Shown one piece after another: positions 54,524-64,000 of a stretch of 64,000 nt of DNA; the first letter of the stretch is position 1; every line of letters starts with the position of its first letter. The position numbers were made by a program, and so were the translations under genes. Origin of the DNA: Bifidobacterium callitrichidarum (GTDB lineage Bacteria > Actinomycetota > Actinomycetes > Actinomycetales > Bifidobacteriaceae). The notes beneath the pieces are model-generated. The model did no database searches and had not been told where the DNA came from. It saw nothing but the letters and a program-made list of their open reading frames with translations. The DNA lies in the NCBI RefSeq assembly GCF_003129905.1, contig NZ_QFFM01000017.1:1-64000 (forward strand). The letters run 5' to 3'.

Positions 54524-57256
54524 TCAGACGCGCTCGGAGGCTTCCTCGGTGGCGGCCTCGCCTTCACGCTCGACGCGCAGCTTGTGGCCTTCCGCCTGGG
54601 AGACGCCGTAGTAGGCGGCCACGGCGATGTCCTTCATGTCGTTGATCAGCGGGATGCGCGGGTTGGCCGGGGTGCACTGGTCCTCGTAGGCGCGCATGCC
54701 GATCTGGTCGAGCACGCTCCAGAAGTAGTCCTCGTCCACGCCGCAATCCTGGAAGCTCTTGTTCATGCCGAGCTTGTTGTCGCGGTAGTCCTCCACGGCC
54801 TTCGCCAGGTTCTCGACGGCCTCGGCCGGGGTCTTGCCGGTGTCGATGCCGAGGTTGCGGGCGATGTCCTGGTAGCGCTCCGGGGCGATGTACTTGTTGT
54901 ACTTCGGCCAGGAGGTGGGCTCCTCCGGGATCTGGCCGTTGTAGCGGATCACGTACGGCAGCAGGATGGAGTTGGTGCGGCCGTGGGCGATGTGGCACAG
55001 GGCGCCGATGGTGTGGGCCATGCCGTGGCACATGCCGAGGAACGCGGAGCCGAAGGCCATGCCGGCCATGGTGGCGGCGTTGTGCATCTTCTCCTGGGCG
55101 TCGGTCTTGGCCAGGCCGGGCTCGCCGTTGACGGACTCAGCCAGGTTGTCCCAGATGAGCTTGGCGGCGTGCAGGGCCATGCCGTCCGTGAAGTCGTTGG
55201 CGTACACGGACACGTAGGCCTCGAAGGAGTGGGTCAGGGCGTCGAAGCCGGCGTCGGAGGCCAGCTTGCGCGGCTGGGTGCGGGCCAGCACCGGATCCAC
55301 GATGGCCACGGACGGGGTCAGCGCGTAGTCGGTGATCGGGTACTTGTAGCCGGTCTTGTGGTCGGTGATCACGGCGAACGGCGTGACCTCGGAACCGGTG
55401 CCGGAGGAGGTCGGGATGCACACGAGCTTGGCCTTCTTGCCCAGCGGCGGGATCTTGAAGGCGCGCTTGCGGATATCGAAGAACTTCTCGCGGACGTCGG
55501 AGAAGGCGATTTCCGGGTGCTCGTAGAGCAGCCACATGATCTTCGCGGCGTCCATCGGGGAACCGCCGCCGACGGCGATGATGGTGTCCGGCTCGAACTC
55601 CTCGCGCATCATCTCGGCGCCCTTTTCGACGGTCTCGACGGAGGGTTCCGGCTCCACGTAGTCGATGATGCGGAAGGTCACGCGGTTGGAGCGGGCGCGC
55701 AGCTGGTCGATGATCTTGTCGACGATGCCGAGCTGCTCCATGACCTTGTCGCACACGATGACGGCCTTCTCGATGCCGTACATGTCGCGCAGGTACTTGA
55801 CGGCGTTCGGCTCGAAGTAGGTCTTGGCCGGGATCTTGAACCACTGCATGTTGTTGTTCCTCCGAGCGATGCGCTTGATGTTGACGAGGTTCACGGCCTG
55901 CACGTTGCCGGACACCGAGTTGCCGCCGTAGGAGCCGCAGCCCAGGGTCAGGGACGGGGCGATGGCGTTGTAGATGTCGCCGATGCCGCCGAGGGAGGAA
56001 GGCTGGTTCCAGATGATGCGGCAGGCGTGCATGCGGACGCCGTACTCGCGCACGAGCTCCTGGTTGTTGGTGTGGATGGCGGCGGTGTGGCCGGCACCCA
56101 GCTTGAGCATCTTCTCGCACATCTCGAAGGCCTGCTCCTTGGAGTCGGCCTTGAGCACGGCCTGCACCGGGGCGAGCTTCTCGTGGGTCAGCGGCTCGTC
56201 GTCGGAGACTTCCTTGCATTCGGCGGCGATGATGGTGGCATCGGCCGGGATCTCGAAGCCGGCGGCCTTGGCGATGAACTGCGGGGACTTGCCCGGCACC
56301 ACGGAGTTCAGCTTCGGCGTCTGGCCGCTTCCGGCGGTGCAGCCGAACATGTACTGCTCCAGCTTGGCCTTCTCCTCGGCGTTGACGAAGTACGCCTTGC
56401 GCAGCTTGAGCTCCTTGATGAGCGGGGCGTAGACGTCCTTGTGGGCGATGATGGCCTGCTCGGTGGCGCAGATCATGCCGTAGTCGAAGTGCTTGGAGAG
56501 GACCAGGTCGTTGGCGGCGCGCACGATGTCCACATCGGAATCGATGTAGGCCGGGGCGTTGCCGGCGCCCACGCCGAGGGCGGGCTTGCCGGAGGAGTAG
56601 GCGGCCTTAACCATGCCCGGACCACCGGTGGCGAGGATGGTGGCGATGCCCGGGTGCTTCATCAGGGCGCCGGTGGCCTCGATGGACGGGTGCTCGATCC
56701 ACTGGATGCAGTTGGCCGGGGCACCAGCCTCGATGGCCGCGTCGCGCACGATGCGGGCGGCTTCGACGGAACACTTCTGGGCACCCGGGTGGAAGCCGAA
56801 GATAATCGGGCAGCGGGTCTTCAGAGCGATGAGGGACTTGAAGATGGCGGTGGAGGTCGGGTTGGTGACCGGGGTGACGCCGGCGACCACGCCGACCGGC
56901 TCGGCCACTTCGTCGATGCCCATGACGTCGTCCTCACGAATGATGCCGACGGTCTTCTGGCCGGCGAGGTAGTTGGTCACGTGCTCGCAGGCGAAGATGT
57001 TCTTGGTGGCCTTATCCTCCACGAGACCACGGCCGGTCTCGTCGACGGCCATCTTGGCCAGGACCAGGTGCTTGTTCAGCGCGGCGATGGACGCCTTGGC
57101 GACGATGCGGTCAACCTGCTTCTGGTCGAGGTTCTCGAACTCATCCAGGGCCTTGAGACCCTTGGCGACCAGGGTGTCGACCTCGGCCTGGGCTGCGGCC
57201 TGCTTCTCTTCGGGGGTCGGCTTGACGTCTTCGACCTTGTTCTTTGCTTCTGCCAC
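54524..57256 (-). CDS. adhE: Bifunctional aldehyde/alcohol dehydrogenase AdhE
   Basis: A 910-residue protein. The N-terminal half is an acetylating aldehyde dehydrogenase: VGVVAGVTPVTNPTSTAIFK, FGFHPGAQKCSVEAARIV and the catalytic Cys in FDYGMICATEQAIIAHKDV (about residue 262). The C-terminal half is an iron-dependent alcohol dehydrogenase: VGGGSPMDAAKIMW, TSSGTGSEVTPFAVITDH, DALTHSFEAYVS and MCHGMAHTIGALCHIAHGRT with the metal-binding His residues. It turns acetyl-CoA into ethanol, regenerating two NAD. The GTG start at 57256 has GAGGAGG about 9 nt upstream. A Rex/CRP-like operator lies about 135 bp upstream. Confidence 0.97.
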   Translation of the reverse strand: MAEAKNKVEDVKPTPEEKQAAAQAEVDTLVAKGLKALDEFENLDQKQVDRIVAKASIAALNKHLVLAKMAVDETGRGLVEDKATKNIFACEHVTNYLAGQKTVGIIREDDVMGIDEVAEPVGVVAGVTPVTNPTSTAIFKSLIALKTRCPIIFGFHPGAQKCSVEAARIVRDAAIEAGAPANCIQWIEHPSIEATGALMKHPGIATILATGGPGMVKAAYSSGKPALGVGAGNAPAYIDSDVDIVRAANDLVLSKHFDYGMICATEQAIIAHKDVYAPLIKELKLRKAYFVNAEEKAKLEQYMFGCTAGSGQTPKLNSVVPGKSPQFIAKAAGFEIPADATIIAAECKEVSDDEPLTHEKLAPVQAVLKADSKEQAFEMCEKMLKLGAGHTAAIHTNNQELVREYGVRMHACRIIWNQPSSLGGIGDIYNAIAPSLTLGCGSYGGNSVSGNVQAVNLVNIKRIARRNNNMQWFKIPAKTYFEPNAVKYLRDMYGIEKAVIVCDKVMEQLGIVDKIIDQLRARSNRVTFRIIDYVEPEPSVETVEKGAEMMREEFEPDTIIAVGGGSPMDAAKIMWLLYEHPEIAFSDVREKFFDIRKRAFKIPPLGKKAKLVCIPTSSGTGSEVTPFAVITDHKTGYKYPITDYALTPSVAIVDPVLARTQPRKLASDAGFDALTHSFEAYVSVYANDFTDGMALHAAKLIWDNLAESVNGEPGLAKTDAQEKMHNAATMAGMAFGSAFLGMCHGMAHTIGALCHIAHGRTNSILLPYVIRYNGQIPEEPTSWPKYNKYIAPERYQDIARNLGIDTGKTPAEAVENLAKAVEDYRDNKLGMNKSFQDCGVDEDYFWSVLDQIGMRAYEDQCTPANPRIPLINDMKDIAVAAYYGVSQAEGHKLRVEREGEAATEEASERV

Positions 57257-57729
57257 TTGGGGTCCTCCTCGATCTTTCTTGGGGTATATGGCAAAGTTCC
57301 CTTGTGCAGCGGGTTGCCATGCGTCACCCGGATCCCGGCATGGGGTACCGGCCCGGGGCGATCGCGACCGTGCTGCCGTCACAACGCTGTGTGACCTGAG
57401 TCACAATATACAGAAGCCCTTATGGCACTGCATGCGCACAAAAACGACGGCGTTTCATGTTTGCTTATGAGTTCTTTTTGTAAGATTCTGTGCGAAATAG
57501 CCCAAAATACGGCCCAATTCCGCTGTTTTTGATGTCTTTTGTGCGATTTTTTACGTTCCGCACAGCAATATTTCACTGCCCGACCCATAACTTTATATAA
57601 ATGTTTTTCTAAAAGTTTCCTCATCTTGCCTTTTTCTAGAAAACGTGTTTAGATAAGTGCCAGCAATCACCGTAATTCCAACGTCTGAGCGTTCGCAATC
57701 CTTGAGTCCGGGACCAATGGAGGTTCGTC
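57257..57729. other. Promoter region between divergent adhE and ROK regulator, 473 bp
   Basis: The region holds the adhE operator (57378-57405). On the other side, about 57450-57720 is strongly AT-rich and probably carries the ROK gene promoter. There the segment 57608-57655 has TCTAAAAG and TGTTTAGA as loose inverted parts, which could be a ROK-type autoregulatory site. No gene is seen. Confidence 0.45.
57378..57405 (-). promoter_or_regulatory. Rex/CRP-like operator of adhE (three half-sites)
   Basis: TGTGACCTGAGTCACA (57390-57405) is TGTGAC-N4-GTCACA, the shape of both Rex and CRP/GlxR operators. A third half-site GTCACA is at 57378-57383, so the middle TGTGAC can pair with either neighbour. 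On the minus strand, TATATT (57405-57410) directly adjoins the site and can be the adhE -10 box, so a bound repressor would block transcription. Rex controls adhE by NADH/NAD ratio in many Gram-positive bacteria, so Rex is the favoured candidate; CRP-type binding is the alternative. Confidence 0.65.
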
Positions 57730-58872
57730 ATGAAGCCGCTGCAGCCCAATCAGGTCAAAGCACATAATCGCAGCGCCATCATCCGCTATCTCTACGCCCA
57801 TCGGCACGTGACCAAGCAGGAACTCGAACGCGAGCTCGGGCTGAGTCTGCCCACCATCTCGCAGAACCTGCGCCTCCTGGAAGCCGACCACATCGCAGGC
57901 AAAGGCGATCTGCAGGATTCCACCGGCGGACGCAAGGCCCAGTGCTACGAGTTCAACCCGGACCATCGCACGGCCATCGGTGTCAGCATGGATTCCCACG
58001 AACTGCGCCTGTGCGCGGTGAACCTGTACGGCGGCGTGGTGGCCCGGCTCAGCACGCCCCTCCCCTACCGCAACACCAATGTCTATTACCAGCGCATTGG
58101 CGGCATCATCAACAACTTCGCGGCCGACGCGGAACGCAAGCACGGGCCGGTCCTGGGTGTCGCTTTTTCGATCCGCGGCATCATCGCGCCCGACGGCTCG
58201 CAGGTGACGTTCGGCCCGGTCCAAGGCAACACCGGCCTCACCCTCGACACACTCACCCAATCGGTGCATCTGCCTGCGCTGATGATCCACGATTCCGATG
58301 CCTCGGCCATGGCCGAACTCTGGTTCGACGCCACCCTGCGCGATGCGGTGTGCGTCTACCTTGACCGCCGGCCGGGCGGCTCGGTGATCATCGACGGCAA
58401 GCTGCATCAAGGCCCGAACCAATGCAACGGAGCCATTGAGCACATGGTGCTGGTGCCGGGCGGCAGGGAGTGCTATTGCGGCCAGCGAGGCTGCATGGAC
58501 GCCTACTGCTCGTTGGAGACGCTGCCCGAGGATTACGAAAGCATCCCCGGCTTCTTCAGCGTGCTGGAGCAGGGCGAACGTCACCACCGCGAGCGCATGG
58601 ATGAATGGCTGGATTACGTGGCACAGGCCATCGTGAATGCGCGTTCGGTCATCGCCGGGGACGTCATCATCGGCGGAGAGGCAGCCCCGATGCTGGAGGA
58701 CGGCGAAATCGAGGATCTGAGGAACCGCATCGTTAGGCGCAGCCCGTTCGGTACGGACCACTTCACGCTGCGCAAAAGCTACTGCGCCGAAGACCAGGAC
58801 ATCATCGGCGCCGCCCTGCGCTTCTCGCAGCGCTATCTTGACGAGATCCGCGGACTGGCACCCGTGATGTGA
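57730..58872 (+). CDS. ROK family transcriptional regulator
   Basis: A 380-residue protein. Residues 10-60 form a winged HTH: AIIRYLYAHRHVTKQELERE, LGLSLPTISQNLRLLEADHI and STGGRKAQCYEF. A ROK domain follows (about 75-370). The zinc motif ECYCGQRGCMDAYCS (about 250-264) fits C-x-C-G-x2-G-C. The kinase-type Asp of catalytically active ROK proteins is not in its usual context, so it is probably only a sugar-sensing regulator of the NagC/XylR type. GGAGG lies 7 nt before the ATG. The debranching enzyme gene follows 74 bp downstream in the same direction, so it may control glycogen or maltose genes. Confidence 0.88.
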   Translation: MKPLQPNQVKAHNRSAIIRYLYAHRHVTKQELERELGLSLPTISQNLRLLEADHIAGKGDLQDSTGGRKAQCYEFNPDHRTAIGVSMDSHELRLCAVNLYGGVVARLSTPLPYRNTNVYYQRIGGIINNFAADAERKHGPVLGVAFSIRGIIAPDGSQVTFGPVQGNTGLTLDTLTQSVHLPALMIHDSDASAMAELWFDATLRDAVCVYLDRRPGGSVIIDGKLHQGPNQCNGAIEHMVLVPGGRECYCGQRGCMDAYCSLETLPEDYESIPGFFSVLEQGERHHRERMDEWLDYVAQAIVNARSVIAGDVIIGGEAAPMLEDGEIEDLRNRIVRRSPFGTDHFTLRKSYCAEDQDIIGAALRFSQRYLDEIRGLAPVM

Positions 58873-58946
58873 CCCGGTAACCATCGCGACAGGCCCGGCC
58901 GGATACGTCCGGACGCGGGCTCAGGGGCCACGTCTACAATGGGTGT

Positions 58947-61706
<2,760 letters not shown>

Positions 61707-61794
61707 CCGGGCACGTCGGCGGAACGGTGTGCGAGACCGCCGCTCCGCCGACGCCTGCCTGAGATAACGTTCGACGCAATCGGGCGCAAATACG

Positions 61795-61833
61795 GAGAGC
61801 CCCTCCGTGGAACGAATCCACGAAGGGGCTCTC
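61795..61833. terminator. Bidirectional terminator between glgX and rpsI
   Basis: GAGAGCCCCTCCGTGGA (61795-61811) and TCCACGAAGGGGCTCTC (61817-61833) pair over 17 bp with one mismatch and a 5-nt ACGAA loop. It lies between the convergent ends of glgX (61706) and rpsI (61863). Confidence 0.85.
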
Positions 61834-61862
61834 TGTGCTCGGAATTGCAGTAATAAGCGAAA

Positions 61863-62354
61863 TTAACGCTTGGAGAACTGCGGGGCGCGACGGGCCTTGT
61901 GCAGACCAGCCTTCTTGCGCTCCACGACGCGGGCGTCGCGGGTCAGGAAGCCGGCCTTCTTCAGGGCGGCGCGGTTGGCATCACGATCGATGGCGTTCAG
62001 CGCACGGGCCACGCCGAGACGGATGGCGCCGGCCTGGCCGGTGGTGCCGCCGCCGTCAACGAGGACGATAGCGTCGAACTTGCCTTCGAGCTTGAGCAGA
62101 ACGATCGGGGAGTTGACCTCACGCTGCAGCAGCTTGGAGGGGAAGTACTCCTCCAGGGTGCGGCCGTTGATGGTCCACTTGCCGGAGCCCGGAACCAGAC
62201 GGACACGGGCGACAGCCTCCTTGCGGCGACCGGTGCCGTAGCCCGGCTCGATCGCGGAGGTGCCGGTGCCAGCGCCAGCGTTGGTCTCGGTGGTGTAGTT
62301 GGTGAGCTCCTCTTCGGTCTCGACAACCTGGGAGTCGTTGGTGTTTTCAGCCAT
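61863..62354 (-). CDS. rpsI: 30S ribosomal protein S9
   Basis: A 163-residue protein. The core has [60 protein letters not shown] and [17 protein letters not shown], whose C-terminal tail reaches the P-site tRNA. A 35-residue acidic N-terminal extension precedes it, as in other bifidobacteria and actinobacteria. It forms an operon with rplM, with 22 bp between them. Confidence 0.96.
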   Translation of the reverse strand: MAENTNDSQVVETEEELTNYTTETNAGAGTGTSAIEPGYGTGRRKEAVARVRLVPGSGKWTINGRTLEEYFPSKLLQREVNSPIVLLKLEGKFDAIVLVDGGGTTGQAGAIRLGVARALNAIDRDANRAALKKAGFLTRDARVVERKKAGLHKARRAPQFSKR

Positions 62355-62376
62355 GATTCTTATCTCCTCTCAGGTT

Positions 62377-62826
62377 TCACTTGGCCTGCTGCGAGATCTG
62401 GGCGATCTCGAAGACCTTCGGCTGCTGGGGGGTGTGCGGGTGCTCGGCGCCGCGGAAGACGCGGAGACGATCCAGCTGCACCTTGGCCAGACGGTTCTTC
62501 GGCAGCATGCCCTTGACGGCAGCCTTGATGATGCGCTCGGGGTTCTTCTCAAGCAGCTCGGCGTAGGAGTCGCGACGCAGACCGCCGGGACGACCGGAGT
62601 GAGAGTAGAGCTCCTTGCCCAGCTTGTTGCCGGTGAGAGCGATCTTGTCAGCGTTGATGACGATGACGTAGTCGCCGAGATCAGCGTGCGGAGCGAAGGT
62701 CGGCTTGTTCTTGCCGCGCAGCAGGGTAGAAACCTGGGTGGCGAGACGGCCCAGCACCACATCGGTGGCGTCGACGATGTACCAGTCGTGAGTCAGATCA
62801 GCTGGCTTCGGAGTGAAAGTTTTCAC
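62377..62826 (-). CDS. rplM: 50S ribosomal protein L13
   Basis: A 149-residue protein: [60 protein letters not shown] and [20 protein letters not shown]. The GTG start at 62826 has AAAAGG about 9 nt upstream and matches where homology begins. Confidence 0.96.
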   Translation of the reverse strand: MKTFTPKPADLTHDWYIVDATDVVLGRLATQVSTLLRGKNKPTFAPHADLGDYVIVINADKIALTGNKLGKELYSHSGRPGGLRRDSYAELLEKNPERIIKAAVKGMLPKNRLAKVQLDRLRVFRGAEHPHTPQQPKVFEIAQISQQAK

Positions 62827-63000
62827 TGGATTACCTTTTCTATTCATTGTGTTCCGGGTTTTCGGCTGCTTGATGTGTGCTTGGTCAGAGCGCGCGTTCA
62901 AGAAGCGTCGAACCTCTTTATCCGTGGGCTCCCTGAAAGTCCTCGGTGGCGAGTGGGAAAGCGCTTTGAAGGACCCCTTAGGGAAACACAACAATCCACT

Positions 63001-63029
63001 AGTATATCGCCGGGCTTGACATAGGGCAA
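63001..63029 (-). promoter_or_regulatory. Promoter of the rplM-rpsI operon
   Basis: On the minus strand TTGCCC (63024-63029) and TATACT (63001-63006) are separated by 17 bp, a good sigma-70-type promoter. It would give a leader of about 165 nt before rplM. Confidence 0.65.
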
Positions 63030-63056
63030 TGCGGCGTGGTGTGGACAATACGACAA

Positions 63057-63081
63057 GGCTCCCCTCTTGCGGAGGGGAGCC
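63057..63081 (-). terminator. Hairpin after malQ, minimal form of the dispersed palindromic repeat (site E)
   Basis: GGCTCCCCTC (63057-63066) and GAGGGGAGCC (63072-63081) form a perfect 10-bp stem with a TTGCG loop. The same stem is the terminal hairpin of the dispersed repeat units at sites A to D. It lies 46 bp past the malQ stop and before the rplM promoter, so it probably terminates malQ. Confidence 0.75.
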
Positions 63082-63126
63082 AGGGAAGCAGGGCGGAGGC
63101 TACTTTCGGTTCAGCAGGGCCCTATC

Positions 63127-64000
63127 TCAGCTGTTGAAGATCTCGGCGAAGCGCTGGGCACCGGGGGTGTCGAAGAGCACTTCGAGCGGGACCACGTTGC
63201 CCTTGGCGTTGGCCAGCGGCACACGCCAGTTCGGGTATTCGTTGTTGGTGCCGGGCTGGTTCTGGGCGCGCTTCTCCCCCACCGCGTCGGTGATGGATGC
63301 GGCCAGCAGCTTGCACGGCGATCCCTTGAGCGCACGGTAGAGCGCATCGACGATATCCGCCTCGTGCTCCTCGCGGTGTTCGGCGAAGTCGGCGTCGAGG
63401 TAGCCCTGCTCCACCAGCATGGTGAGCATGGCGTCCTGCTCGGCCTTGGCGGACTTCTCGAATTCCTCGGCCGGGCCGGTCAGCAGGCCCAGACGCTCGC
63501 GAATCTTGACGTGCTCGTACTCCAGATATCCGGCGGCCGGCGGCAGGTCGTGCGTGTTGACCGAGGCCAGGGCGTACGGACGCCACTGGGACGGGGCGCG
63601 GAACACGCCGTCGCGCTGCTCGAACCATTCCACCGCGCAGCCGAGGATGCCATGGCTGGACAGGGAGTCGGCCACGTACTCGGGCACCACGCCCAGGTCC
63701 TCGCCGACCACCACGCCGTTCGTGCGGGAGGCCTCAAGAGCGAGGATGCCAAGCATGATGTCGGAATCGTAGTAGACGTATGCGCCATCCGTGGCGGGGC
63801 GGTTCTCCGGGATCCACCACAGGCGGAACAGGCCCAGGATGTGGTCGATGCGCACGGCACCGGCGCGGGCGAACATGCCATGCACCATGTTGCGGTAGGT
63901 GGTGTAGCCGGTTTCCTCCAGGTCGATCGGGCTCAGCGGCGGCTGGCTCCAGTTCTGGCCCTGCTGGTTGAACATGTCCGGCGGGGCGCCCACGGTGGCT
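63127..64000 (-). CDS. malQ: 4-alpha-glucanotransferase MalQ, 3' part (runs off the window)
   Basis: 291 residues of the C-terminal part are visible and the frame stays open to the window end. GH77 motifs are VGAPPDMFNQQGQNWSQPPL, AVRIDHILGLFRLWWIPEN with the nucleophile Asp, GVVVGEDLGVVPEYV with the acid Glu, and ASVNTHDLPPAAGYLEYEH with the third Asp. It moves alpha-1,4-glucan segments between maltodextrins. It fits the nearby debranching enzyme in glycogen and maltose use. Start not visible. Confidence 0.95.
   Translation of the reverse strand, partial: ATVGAPPDMFNQQGQNWSQPPLSPIDLEETGYTTYRNMVHGMFARAGAVRIDHILGLFRLWWIPENRPATDGAYVYYDSDIMLGILALEASRTNGVVVGEDLGVVPEYVADSLSSHGILGCAVEWFEQRDGVFRAPSQWRPYALASVNTHDLPPAAGYLEYEHVKIRERLGLLTGPAEEFEKSAKAEQDAMLTMLVEQGYLDADFAEHREEHEADIVDALYRALKGSPCKLLAASITDAVGEKRAQNQPGTNNEYPNWRVPLANAKGNVVPLEVLFDTPGAQRFAEIFNS

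Noticed and set aside
54410..57394. Plus-strand open frame of 994 codons opposite adhE
   Set aside because: The translation is Val/Gly/Asp/His-rich without domains and is the complement of a clear AdhE sequence in which every motif is intact.

Overview
The window is a stretch of high-GC actinobacterial chromosome that reads as Bifidobacterium, probably of the longum group. The evidence is the gene content and order: bifidobacterial-type AdhE, SecY, S10-spc-alpha ribosomal operons, GlgX, MalQ, frequent GTG starts and strong GGAGG ribosome-binding sites. The species call is an inference; no database was consulted.

Region 1 (1-27939) is a surface polysaccharide (EPS/capsule) locus next to two tandem tRNA-Asn genes. 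A GIY-YIG-like protein gene follows the tRNAs. A plus-strand block (1207-7792) encodes a polymerase-like membrane protein, a GtrB-type glycosyltransferase, an AT-rich GT-C-like membrane protein and a Wzx flippase. A long minus-strand block (7872-26982), read from right to left, encodes the priming sugar-phosphate transferase, a DUF4012 protein, a Wzz/BY-kinase fusion, UDP-glucose dehydrogenase, an Alg14/PssD protein and an Alg13/PssE-GT4 fusion. It continues with an alpha/beta-hydrolase-like protein, acyltransferases, GT2, GT4 and GT32 glycosyltransferases, a second Wzy-like protein and a pyruvyl transferase. Together these can build, decorate, flip and polymerise a Wzx/Wzy-type acidic polysaccharide. 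The marked AT-richness of about 2.7-6.2 kb suggests acquisition by transfer.

Region 2 (28.4-36.5 kb) holds a 14-TM MFS exporter, an Nramp Mn/Fe transporter, a transglutaminase-like protein with an ATP-grasp/alpha-E protein, and truA. Region 3 (36.8-52.2 kb, minus strand) is the complete ribosomal protein supercluster: rpsJ to secY, then adk, then infA-rpmJ-rpsM-rpsK-rpoA-rplQ. Several of its larger spacers carry GC-rich hairpins.

Region 4 (52.5-64 kb) holds acetolactate decarboxylase, a YwiC-like membrane protein, adhE with a Rex/CRP-like operator, a ROK regulator, glgX, rplM-rpsI and the 3' part of malQ. It mixes fermentation and glycogen/maltose metabolism.

The non-coding DNA is rich in structure. 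There is a dispersed palindromic repeat family (five sites, mostly at gene ends), a 121-bp MITE with near-perfect inverted ends and an 8-bp target duplication, and a 165-bp element with degenerate ends. There is also a 33-bp G-rich tandem repeat before truA and a 19-bp-period inverted array between truA and rplQ.
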